From an uncultured Rhodospirillaceae bacterium (GTDB taxonomy: Bacteria; Pseudomonadota; Alphaproteobacteria; RF32; CAG-239), in NCBI GenBank assembly GCA_900313185.1, contig OMQI01000099.1, positions 1-13,371 of the forward strand: 13,371 bases of DNA, in the 5' to 3' direction. Both the position numbers and the translations under genes were made by a program. The notes beneath the pieces were generated by a model. That model was not told where the DNA came from. It did not search any database and was given only the letters and a program-made list of their open reading frames with translations. Shown here piece after piece: positions 1 through 6,899 of this stretch (its first letter is position 1; every line of letters starts with the position of its first letter).

Positions 1-83
1 AAAAAATGTGTCTAAAGTACACGTAGCAGAGGCGTTGTCATACAGATATGTTATGCCGTCGAAACAGGTATAGGAGAAAATAA

Positions 84-2156
84 ATGAGTAAGAACAAAAA
101 TATGTTATATGTGCTGACTGCAACGTTGGCGGTAAGTTCGCTTGCTGCCGGTATTGCTGTGGCCGATAATGAATACTACGATTACGGATATCCGTCACAA
201 CCGGTTGTTGCCGAACAATCAGTTGCTCAGGCTCCGCAAGTAGTTTATGAGGAAGAAATGGTTATGCCGGCTACGGCTATCGCATACGGTGAGCAACCGA
301 TTGTTGCCGAGCCGCAGGAAGATGACGGAGTTCCGCCGAAAAATAAGGACGGCAGTCTGTTTCCAGGAGGTTCTTGCTCCAGTTGTGCCAAAGATAAGGA
401 CGGTAGTCTTTTCGGTGGAAAGCCTTGCCACGGTTGCTCTAAAGAAAACGCCATGGTACCGGGGCCTTGCTATCAGTGTGAAAATCGTCAGGCTGAAATG
501 GTATCTTTGCGTGATTATGTTCCGTATACGCCGGTTATTTATGAGGCAGTTCAGAAAAATTGTTGCCAAATGGGAACCATTGCGTTGGATCATATAGACT
601 TCCGTATTAAAAGTAATGGAACAGACAGTCCGTATTCTTCGAAACTCGGTAATTATCGTTTCCGTATTTTCGGTTGTCGTCGTTTCAACAAAGAAGCTTC
701 GCTTAACAGCGGTCGTATAATGGAAAAGAATATTAATTTCCAAACCGTATTCGAAGAAGCAGTTGATGATTGCTACAAAGTATTACCTATGCCTAAAGAT
801 TTATGTTTACAGAGTGTTCCGGCCGAGACTCCGGAATATGTTTTGACGGCAGAAATCACCGATTACTTCATGAATGTGTGTGATGAATATGATTGGAATA
901 AGGCCGAGAAAAAAGAAACCAGAACCGGAACTTCGGAAATTACGGTTGTATGGCGTTTGATGGATTTGACCAAAAATAAAGTTTACTGGAAGGGTGAAAG
1001 CACCGGTTACGGAGAACTTTATTACGGCGAGAAAAACGGCGAAGTTAAGTTGATTGAAAGAGCATTTTCTGATGCCAGCAGCAACTTACGTGGTTTAACC
1101 GGTTTTGAAGAGCAATTGATGCAAAGAAAAACTATGCAGGAAATGGCTGCAGAACGCTATGCTCTTATTGAAGAAGAAAGAGCAATTAATCCGCTTAAAT
1201 GCGGTTATCGTAAGCAATATGAATGCGTAAAGAGTTGTGAAATCGGTCGTCCGGGAGCTATGCTTAACCAATGTTGCGATTGTGCACCTACTTGTGAAAA
1301 TGGTAGTTGCGTGACAGAAACTCCGGCTGCTATTGAATCTTGTGTTGATGAAAACGGTCAAATCATAGAAAATGGTGCTTGCCATGTTGTTGATGATACT
1401 TGGATTGATACCGGCGATGTTAAGTCGCTGGAGAATTTATGTATTGTTGCTACGGATCCGTGCAAAGCATTAACTCCGGAAACAATGTATCGTATGCGTT
1501 CTTCGGTTGTTGAAATCGATGGTTCGAACGGTCGTAAAGGTGCAGGATTGTTGATTTCCGACCAGTTTATTTTGACATCAGGTGATTTGATAGACAGCAA
1601 CAATAATAATTACACGGTTAAAACCATTCGTGGAGCAGTAATGAATGCACGTGCTGTGAGAGTTAACCCGAGCAAGAATACAGCATTGTTAATGTTAGAT
1701 CAACCGACAGAATATACTCCGTTGGCTTTGAATTTAAGCTTGCCGGAAGTAGGAACTGATGGTTTCTTAACAATGGGTGTATTAGATGTTCCTAACTTCA
1801 AAGAAGGTCAGGATTATCTGGAAAACAGCGCTCGTATTGAAGGTTATCGCTATACCAAAGAAAAGGGTGCTGAGATTTTAGCTAACACCTTTATTCAAAA
1901 CGTAACCGTCGGCGGAGCTTTGTTCCATAAGACTTGTACGGTTGGCGGTATGGCTCATTCCGGAATCAAAACCGATGACGGATTGGACGTTTATGTTCCG
2001 ACCGAAATAGCCCTTCGCAGTTTGGGAATCAGTATATGCGGTCACGAATATGTTGAAGAAAGTCCGTGGCAGCAGACAGTGTACAAACCTGTTACCGAGC
2101 AAATTGAAATTATTCAACAAGCTCCAGAGGTAATGGAAGTGAAGGAAAGAAAGTAA
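84..2156 (+). CDS. Secreted Cys-rich protein with C-terminal catalytically dead trypsin/HtrA-like domain
   Basis: This 690-residue protein has a Sec signal peptide, with a hydrophobic core at residues 8-24 and an AVA site near 27/28. Residues 86-102 and 103-119 are two tandem 17-residue repeats (KxKDGSLF...CxxC), followed by a degenerate third CxxC, giving pairs C98/C101, C115/C118 and C129/C132. Residues 140-345 resemble lipoprotein-type alpha/beta domains (EYVLTAEITDY, then VYWKGESTGYG). Residues 373-433 form a second Cys-rich linker. Residues 465-655 match the HtrA/trypsin fold: GAGLLISDQFILTSGD and NPSKNTALL, then VGGAL. The catalytic His, Asp and Ser positions are D501, N532 and V609; their spacings (31 and 77) are close to those of DegP (30 and 75). 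It is therefore probably a non-catalytic binding or scaffold protein of the periplasm or cell surface. The start has AGGAG about 8 nt upstream. Prepilin-like genes follow. The fold assignment is by eye, and the function is unknown. Confidence 0.85.
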   Translation: MSKNKNMLYVLTATLAVSSLAAGIAVADNEYYDYGYPSQPVVAEQSVAQAPQVVYEEEMVMPATAIAYGEQPIVAEPQEDDGVPPKNKDGSLFPGGSCSSCAKDKDGSLFGGKPCHGCSKENAMVPGPCYQCENRQAEMVSLRDYVPYTPVIYEAVQKNCCQMGTIALDHIDFRIKSNGTDSPYSSKLGNYRFRIFGCRRFNKEASLNSGRIMEKNINFQTVFEEAVDDCYKVLPMPKDLCLQSVPAETPEYVLTAEITDYFMNVCDEYDWNKAEKKETRTGTSEITVVWRLMDLTKNKVYWKGESTGYGELYYGEKNGEVKLIERAFSDASSNLRGLTGFEEQLMQRKTMQEMAAERYALIEEERAINPLKCGYRKQYECVKSCEIGRPGAMLNQCCDCAPTCENGSCVTETPAAIESCVDENGQIIENGACHVVDDTWIDTGDVKSLENLCIVATDPCKALTPETMYRMRSSVVEIDGSNGRKGAGLLISDQFILTSGDLIDSNNNNYTVKTIRGAVMNARAVRVNPSKNTALLMLDQPTEYTPLALNLSLPEVGTDGFLTMGVLDVPNFKEGQDYLENSARIEGYRYTKEKGAEILANTFIQNVTVGGALFHKTCTVGGMAHSGIKTDDGLDVYVPTEIALRSLGISICGHEYVEESPWQQTVYKPVTEQIEIIQQAPEVMEVKERK

Positions 2157-2161
2157 AAAAT

Positions 2162-2183
2162 AGCCCCTTCGGGGGCTGTTTTT
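2162..2183 (+). terminator. Intrinsic terminator with UUCG loop
   Basis: A six-pair stem (AGCCCC with GGGGCT) closes a TTCG tetraloop and is followed by G and five T. It starts 5 nt after the stop codon of the pseudoprotease gene. The next start codon lies only 28 nt beyond the T run, so it separates, or partly attenuates, transcription into the prepilin-like pair. Confidence 0.9.
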
Positions 2184-2210
2184 CTTCGAATGGTAAAGGA
2201 GTAAAGCGGT

Positions 2211-2741
2211 ATGTTTGTTAATGAAAACGGACGTTCTATGTTGGAAATGTTGGGCGTATTGAGTATCATAGGCGTTATGACTGTAGGCGGATTGAATATA
2301 ATAGGTCGATCCAGACAGATGCACGAATTAGGTCAACTGGTTTCCGAAGTGTCAAAAGTTGCGATGACTGCCAAAAAAATGGCTTGTGAATATGATGATG
2401 CTTATGGTTCCTATACGATGTTTTTGTATAAATCAGAAGCTTATTCCGATGAATTGGAGTATGAAAGCGGAAAATTTATCGGTCCGATGGAAAGTGAAAT
2501 AACAATTACAGGTGATATTAGCACATTTGAAATAAGTATTGCCGGTTTGACGACAGACGCTTGCATCCAACTGGCCGGAAACGATTGGGGTAAAACCGGA
2601 ACAAACGGATTTCTGGGAGTGTGTGTCGGTGCCGGAGCTTGTTCTCCGTCCTCGGATGAACAGATGGAGCTGAGTGTCGCTTCAAGTTCTTGTTCGGATA
2701 ACTCTACTGTGAAATTGAAATATAAGGCTTGCACTAATTAA
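2211..2741 (+). CDS. Prepilin-like protein (type IV pilin/pseudopilin N-terminus), copy 1
   Basis: This 176-residue protein begins with a short polar leader ending in G7. R8-S-M-L-E12 and a hydrophobic helix (about 13-31) follow, which is the layout of a class III prepilin signal: cleavage after Gly and Glu at mature position 5. The +1 residue is Arg rather than the usual Phe or Met. The C-terminal globular part carries C118-x7-W126-G127-x5-G133-F134 and later C161 followed by N164-S, both shared with the two neighbouring paralogues. C118 and C161 could form a disulfide loop like the pilin D-region. AAAGGAG lies 9 nt before ATG. It is followed after 15 nt by copy 2, so the pair is probably co-transcribed. 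It would be inserted in the inner membrane, processed by a prepilin peptidase, and act as a minor pilin or pseudopilin. The exact system is unknown. Confidence 0.85.
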   Translation: MFVNENGRSMLEMLGVLSIIGVMTVGGLNIIGRSRQMHELGQLVSEVSKVAMTAKKMACEYDDAYGSYTMFLYKSEAYSDELEYESGKFIGPMESEITITGDISTFEISIAGLTTDACIQLAGNDWGKTGTNGFLGVCVGAGACSPSSDEQMELSVASSSCSDNSTVKLKYKACTN

Positions 2742-2756
2742 TAAGGAGAAATAACG

Positions 2757-3305
2757 ATGAAAGATTTACAAACAGGACGTTCTATGCTCGAAATGCTCGG
2801 AGTGTTGGCAATCGTCGGTGTTTTAACGGTCGGTGGTTTCAGTTTGGTGAGTAAAGTAAACAGCAGCAACCAAACCAATAACGTAGTTGATGAAATCAGC
2901 AGTCTTGCGGCAAAGGTAAGAACGGTTGCTCGTGATTATTCATCGAGTGACGGAACTTTTATGAAATATATATGCAAGGGCAAAGCCTATCCTGATACAT
3001 TAGAGTGTGAGCTTGACAGCAATTCTGAGGACAATGATGCCTGTAATTGTTCAAGCTTTACCGGAAGTGCAGACGTAAGTTATTCGGTGGCAAGTGCAGC
3101 ATATCCGGCATTGTTTACTTTGACGGCAAGTAATTTGACCGAAGAAATGTGTATGACTTTGCTGACAACTAACTGGGGTTCTGCATCAAGTACAGGTTTT
3201 ATGGATATTTCCGGAGAATCAACGTCTTCTGCCACTGATGTAATAGCTAAGGCTGCTGCATCTTGTAGCGGTGATGAAAATTCTCTTACCCTGAAATTCA
3301 GATAA
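2757..3305 (+). CDS. Prepilin-like protein, copy 2
   Basis: This 182-residue paralogue of the preceding gene has G7|RSMLEMLGVLAIVGVLTVGG at its N-terminus, so the predicted peptidase site, the Glu at mature position 5 and the hydrophobic helix are all kept. Shared C-terminal signature: C132-x7-W140-G141-x5-G147-F148, with C170 near the end. It has additional cysteines at 73, 84, 96 and 98, in an acidic serine-rich loop absent from the other copies, so its surface differs. AAGGAG is 8 nt before ATG, and the gene lies 15 nt after copy 1. Transcription ends at the bidirectional hairpin downstream. The middle region has diverged strongly from copy 1 while the N-terminus is nearly identical, as is usual for sets of minor pilins. 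No assembly ATPase or prepilin peptidase gene is in the window. Confidence 0.85.
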   Translation: MKDLQTGRSMLEMLGVLAIVGVLTVGGFSLVSKVNSSNQTNNVVDEISSLAAKVRTVARDYSSSDGTFMKYICKGKAYPDTLECELDSNSEDNDACNCSSFTGSADVSYSVASAAYPALFTLTASNLTEEMCMTLLTTNWGSASSTGFMDISGESTSSATDVIAKAAASCSGDENSLTLKFR

Positions 3306-3320
3306 TGTAGATATATTGTA

Positions 3321-3353
3321 AAAAAAACGGGAAATTGATATTTCCCGTTTTTT
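3321..3353. terminator. Bidirectional intrinsic terminator between convergent prepilin-like genes
   Basis: The eight-pair core stem (CGGGAAAT with ATTTCCCG, loop TGAT) is flanked by an A run on the left and a T run on the right. It can therefore terminate transcripts arriving on either strand. It sits 15 nt after the stop of the + strand copy 2 and 16 nt beyond the stop of the - strand copy 3. Confidence 0.9.
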
Positions 3354-3369
3354 GTTTGCCTAATACAAT

Positions 3370-3909
3370 CTAATAAAAAGTCCACTCAATGCTGTTATTT
3401 TGCCCGTTACAAGCAGCATTACTAGTGGCGTCAGCGATTGATACCGGAGAAGAAGTGAATGTTTTGCTGCCTACTTTTATACTTACAAAGCCGGAACGAG
3501 CTCCTTTACCCCAATCTTGAGTTACCAAATCGATGCAAGATTCTTCAGGAACGGATCCATATGTAATAGTAAAAGCTTTATTTCCATTAGTATCGGAATT
3601 ATTCTTTTTACCAACTGTTAGGGATACATTTCCTCCAAACGGATTGGTACCGCTTCCATTGCCGATTTCCTCCGGAAACAGGTGGGCCTTATTAATCAAA
3701 TCCGCATTTAACGCTGCATAGTTTTTATGACCATAAAAAAGAGCTCTTACGCTTGATACAATTTGCGTAATCTGATCAATACTTTTGTTTACACGGTGTT
3801 TGCTCATTGCTTTCGAATAGCCGGAAATACCACCGATGGACAGTACACCGATAATAGCTAACACGCCTAACATTTCAATCATCGAACGACCGGATTCATT
3901 AATTTTCAT
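3370..3909 (-). CDS. Prepilin-like protein, copy 3 (convergent)
   Basis: This 179-residue protein starts MKINESG|RSMIEMLGVLAIIG, with the same leader, Gly cleavage site and position-5 Glu as copies 1 and 2. The ATG at 3909 is chosen because GGAGG lies 7 nt upstream; a longer open frame reaches 3963, but that extension overlaps a strong promoter. The shared C-terminal motif is C125-x7-W133-G134-x5-G140-F141, with C167 followed by GQNNS near the end. The mature part is glycine- and asparagine-rich (about 82-112). The gene is monocistronic and has its own promoter. It converges on copy 2, so one inversion or separate duplication has rearranged the cluster. It is probably a pilin-like or pseudopilin subunit; which machine it serves cannot be told here. 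Confidence 0.85.
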   Translation of the reverse strand: MKINESGRSMIEMLGVLAIIGVLSIGGISGYSKAMSKHRVNKSIDQITQIVSSVRALFYGHKNYAALNADLINKAHLFPEEIGNGSGTNPFGGNVSLTVGKKNNSDTNGNKAFTITYGSVPEESCIDLVTQDWGKGARSGFVSIKVGSKTFTSSPVSIADATSNAACNGQNNSIEWTFY

Positions 3910-3934
3910 TTTTTTACCTCCCAATATTGAGGGC

Positions 3935-3963
3935 ATAATAGCAAACAAATATAAAAGCGTCAA
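3935..3963 (-). promoter_or_regulatory. Sigma70-type promoter of prepilin-like copy 3
   Basis: Read on the minus strand, TTGACG (3963-3958), a 17-nt spacer and TATTAT (3940-3935) match the housekeeping consensus at 5/6 in each box. Transcription would begin near 3928, leaving a leader of about 19 nt holding the GGAGG. This supports translation starting at 3909. Confidence 0.7.
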
Positions 3964-3990
3964 TTATTAAGAAGATTTATCAGATAAAAC

Positions 3991-4018
3991 AAAAAGAGGA
4001 ACTTCTGGTTCCTCTTTT
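3991..4018 (-). terminator. Intrinsic terminator of the 132-residue gene
   Basis: On the minus strand the arms AAAAGAGGAACC and GTTCCTCTTTTT form a hairpin with a short loop and a T run on the exit side. The first arm overlaps the TAA stop codon of the gene at 4017-4415. It insulates that gene from prepilin-like copy 3 downstream on the same strand. Confidence 0.8.
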
Positions 4019-4415
4019 AAGCCATCGGGATAATTTGCATCATCCGTTCTCTAACTAATCGCAAGAGACTTTTAACCAAATCTGTCGGCTCGAAAATCTT
4101 TAAATTTGCTTCCATTGCCATAAGTTGCTCCAGATTGGAATGTCTTAAAATTCTTGCCACATCGTTGGGGTTGTCTTGCACCATTTGGAACAGGTTGATA
4201 GGCTTAAACCCACGGCGCTTAAATTCCTTTTCCAGAAGAGTAACGCAATTTTTAATACTGCATTGTTCCTTGTCTTCGAATTCATCGAAGAAGTCTTCGT
4301 CTGCCATACAATTGGTCAGATTTATCCAAAATTCAAAGAGTTCTTCGGTTTTAAAGCCGTTAAGTTCCGCACATTCAACAACCGCAATCATCAGAAGAAT
4401 ATCAATTTTTTCCAT
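4017..4415 (-). CDS. Uncharacterised helical acidic protein
   Basis: I do not recognise this 132-residue protein. It has no signal peptide or clear membrane segment. It is predicted mostly helical, with an acidic patch in the first half (ADEDFFDEFEDKEQC, about 38-52) and three cysteines at 15, 36 and 52, plus C57. The second half is rich in Leu, Met and Arg (KSLLRLVRERMMQ near the end). It is preceded by no convincing Shine-Dalgarno sequence, but a plausible promoter lies upstream and a good terminator overlaps its stop. It is downstream of recF on the same strand with a 64-nt gap. Its being a real gene rests on these flanking signals and on normal codon composition; function cannot be assigned. 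Confidence 0.65.
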   Translation of the reverse strand: MEKIDILLMIAVVECAELNGFKTEELFEFWINLTNCMADEDFFDEFEDKEQCSIKNCVTLLEKEFKRRGFKPINLFQMVQDNPNDVARILRHSNLEQLMAMEANLKIFEPTDLVKSLLRLVRERMMQIIPMA

Positions 4416-4448
4416 AATTGTGATATTAATTGTTATACATTTGCGCTC

Positions 4449-4477
4449 AGTTTAGACTATTTTATATTTTTTGGCAA
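4449..4477 (-). promoter_or_regulatory. Possible promoter of the 132-residue gene
   Basis: On the minus strand, TTGCCA (4477-4472), a 17-nt spacer and TAAACT (4454-4449) match the housekeeping boxes at 5/6 and 4/6. It lies immediately after the recF stop, 34 nt before the downstream start codon. The surrounding AT content makes chance matches likely. Confidence 0.35.
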
Positions 4478-4479
4478 GT

Positions 4480-5685
4480 TTAAAATAATTTTCCGTCCTC
4501 TATCCGGAAATATTGTGCTTTGTCTTTCAGTTGCGAAAAATTTTTTTCTTCAGTTGACGTAATCCAAGCTTGCAATTGCAAGTCAGATATTTTTTGTAAC
4601 AATGCATCTCGTTTTTTATCATCCAAATGGGTGGTTACTTCATCTAAAAGCAAAACCGGTGTAAAGCCTTTATTGAGTATCTGGCATTTGGTTTGCGCCA
4701 AGATAATACTGATTAAAAGTGCTTTTTGTTCTCCGGTTGAACATAATTCGGCCGGCATATTTTTCTTTTTCAAGAATACTTTGAAATCGGTGCGATTAAC
4801 CCCGTCAACCGAATCGTTATATAAAACATTATTGCGTTGTTTTGCCAAATTCTCTGCATAGAAATCTTCGGCTTTTATCGCCGGTGCGGTATCAAGCATT
4901 TTTTCGATAGTGCCGTCTAATTCTATGCGCACATCGGGAAAAATATCATCGGGGTCGGTTTCGATAAAAGTATTAAGGCGGGCAATTTGCTCACGTCTGG
5001 CGGCAGCTATCGCCACCCCCAAAGATGCCATATCGCTTTCAATCGACTGTAACCAACGGATATCACGATTTCCGCTTTTTAACAATTGGAACCATTGGCG
5101 ATATAAATGTTCAAAATTGGCGGTTCTTTTAGCGTGTTCCAGGTCAAAAGCATAAACCAGACGGTCTAAAAAACTGCGGCGTGGTTGGGGACCGCCGGAA
5201 AACAGCCTGTCCATCTGCGGTGTTACCCAAATCGCCGAAATATATTTTCCGAGTTCGCTTTGCTGGGTTATTTTTTGCTGATTTATTTTAACTATACGAC
5301 GATCAAATTTATGAATATCCTCATCATCGCTTTCTCGTATAGCATGTTGTACTGCGGTGCCGATGCTGATTTCTTCGCCGTTTTTTAAAATATCTGCGGC
5401 AACGCTCCAAGCATTTTCTGTATTAAAATCATCGATTTCTTCGGTTGAGCGAATCCGTTTTATATCCGATAATTTAGAACTTCTGAGCCCACGTCCCGGC
5501 GTTAAAAAAGAAACTGCTTCCAATATGTTGGTTTTTCCGCTGCCATTTTCACCGGTTATGATAATCGGAGCAATTTCCGTATTTAGGCGTAGGCTTTTAT
5601 AATTTCTGTAATCAGTTAAAGTCAGGCGCTTAACACCTGACTTTAATTTTGCAATTTCATATAATTTTTCGTGTAACGTGGTCAC
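4480..5685 (-). CDS. recF: DNA replication and repair protein RecF
   Basis: RecF is an SMC/ABC-like ATPase that acts with RecO and RecR to load RecA at single-stranded gaps and stalled forks. The 401-residue sequence shows the RecF opening LTLTDYRNYKSL (21-32), Walker A GENGSGKT (45-52), signature STGEQKALL (316-324), Walker B LLLDE (345-349) and the D-loop region THLDD. The length is slightly above the usual 360-390. The start is GTG at 5685, one nucleotide after the dnaN stop, so translation is probably coupled; no ATG lies nearby and the core RecF fold begins about 18 residues in. It is the last gene of the dnaA-dnaN-recF block. gyrB, a common next neighbour in other bacteria, is absent. 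Confidence 0.95.
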   Translation of the reverse strand: MTTLHEKLYEIAKLKSGVKRLTLTDYRNYKSLRLNTEIAPIIITGENGSGKTNILEAVSFLTPGRGLRSSKLSDIKRIRSTEEIDDFNTENAWSVAADILKNGEEISIGTAVQHAIRESDDEDIHKFDRRIVKINQQKITQQSELGKYISAIWVTPQMDRLFSGGPQPRRSFLDRLVYAFDLEHAKRTANFEHLYRQWFQLLKSGNRDIRWLQSIESDMASLGVAIAAARREQIARLNTFIETDPDDIFPDVRIELDGTIEKMLDTAPAIKAEDFYAENLAKQRNNVLYNDSVDGVNRTDFKVFLKKKNMPAELCSTGEQKALLISIILAQTKCQILNKGFTPVLLLDEVTTHLDDKKRDALLQKISDLQLQAWITSTEEKNFSQLKDKAQYFRIEDGKLF

Positions 5686-5686
5686 G

Positions 5687-6805
5687 CTAAATTCTCATCG
5701 GCATCAGAACATAGATAGCACTGGCATCTGAAGTATCGTGAATGAGCGACGGAGAAGAGCTGTCACTGAAACTGAAACGAACAGTGTCACCCTTAATTTC
5801 AGCCAGAATATCCAATAAATATCTAAAGTTATAGCCTATCTCCAGCGATTCGTTATCATAACTGGCTTCAATCTCTTCAATAGCGCTACCTAAATCCGGA
5901 CTTGAAGTGGTAACTATAACGTGATTTTTATTGGCAATCATCTTGATGGCACGAGTTTTTTCGGCCACAACCGAAACACGGTCAACCGCAGTAGCCAACG
6001 TTTTTACACTCATTTCCAATATCTTATTATTGGCAGTAGGAATCACTCTTTCATAATCAGGATAAGTACCGTCAATCAATTTGGAAGCCAGCGCAATATC
6101 GTCCAAAGTAAAGCGAACCTTACTGTCAGAAAGTGCAATTTGTACCGATTCGGCAGAAGAATCATCTAACAATTTTCTGATTTCACCAACCGTTTTGCGT
6201 GGTAAAATAACTCCTTGCATATTTTCCGCACCTGTCGGCAACGGGCTTTCGACACATGCGAGTCTGTGTCCATCGGTGGCTACAATGCGCAAAACTTTGG
6301 TTTCACCTTCATCTTTCGGATGAATGTACAAACCGTTCAGATAGTATCTTGTTTCTTCGGTTGAAGCCGCAAATTGCGTGCGGTCAATAATGTCTTTTAA
6401 TTCATCACGCTTAATGGCAAAATTAGTCGGTAAGCTGTCTGCGGAAATAGCCGGAAAATCTTCTACACCGATAGTAGGTAAAGAAAATTTGGAACGTCCG
6501 GAAACAATTGATAATTGTTCTTTTTCATCCGGATAAATCAATTCGATTTCCGCACCGTCCGACAACTTACGTACGATGTCATACATCATATGAGCCGGAG
6601 CGGTAATGGCACCGTTTTCCAAAATTTTAGCGTCAACAACTTCGGTAATTTCGGTATCCATATCGGTTGCTTTAAAGCTGATGCCGTTATTGTCAGCCTC
6701 AATGCGAACATTGGATAATACCGGAACCGTGTTTCGTCTTTCCACTATATTCTGAACGTGTCCCAACGTTTTAAGTAATACGGCTTTTTCTATTGCAAAT
6801 CTCAT
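5687..6805 (-). CDS. dnaN: DNA polymerase III beta subunit (sliding clamp)
   Basis: The sliding clamp is a ring-shaped dimer that tethers polymerase III and many repair proteins to DNA. At 372 residues the gene is full length. Its N-terminus (MRFAIEKAVLLKTLGHVQNIVERR) and the segment VLSNVRIEA are characteristic, as is the C-terminal YVLMPMRI that lines the hydrophobic partner-binding cleft. Three repeated domains are expected at about 1-120, 121-250 and 251-372. The start has no strong Shine-Dalgarno sequence (GGTAGAAAAAT precedes ATG). It follows dnaA after a 94-nt AT-rich gap that could hold a promoter, though I see no good one. Its stop is 1 nt from the recF start. Confidence 0.97.
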   Translation of the reverse strand: MRFAIEKAVLLKTLGHVQNIVERRNTVPVLSNVRIEADNNGISFKATDMDTEITEVVDAKILENGAITAPAHMMYDIVRKLSDGAEIELIYPDEKEQLSIVSGRSKFSLPTIGVEDFPAISADSLPTNFAIKRDELKDIIDRTQFAASTEETRYYLNGLYIHPKDEGETKVLRIVATDGHRLACVESPLPTGAENMQGVILPRKTVGEIRKLLDDSSAESVQIALSDSKVRFTLDDIALASKLIDGTYPDYERVIPTANNKILEMSVKTLATAVDRVSVVAEKTRAIKMIANKNHVIVTTSSPDLGSAIEEIEASYDNESLEIGYNFRYLLDILAEIKGDTVRFSFSDSSSPSLIHDTSDASAIYVLMPMRI

Positions 6806-6899
6806 ATTTTTCTACCAATTTTATTGTTATCAACTACTGTTAAAATAGCAAATTTAAGTTATAATAAGAAGTTAAAAGAGCGAGTCTTCAACAGCTTTT

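Noticed and set aside
219..743. Long antisense open frames opposite the 690-residue gene
   Set aside because: They lack ribosome-binding sites, have unlike-protein composition and lie entirely within a gene with signal peptide, repeats and a recognisable domain.
3910..3963. N-terminal extension of prepilin-like copy 3 starting at 3963
   Set aside because: It uses TTG, overlaps the -35 and -10 boxes and would bury the prepilin leader; GGAGG 7 nt before ATG 3909 fixes the start.
6827..6835. TTATCAACT as a DnaA box
   Set aside because: It is a two-mismatch match to the consensus in an AT-rich gap, with no companion sites; expected by chance.
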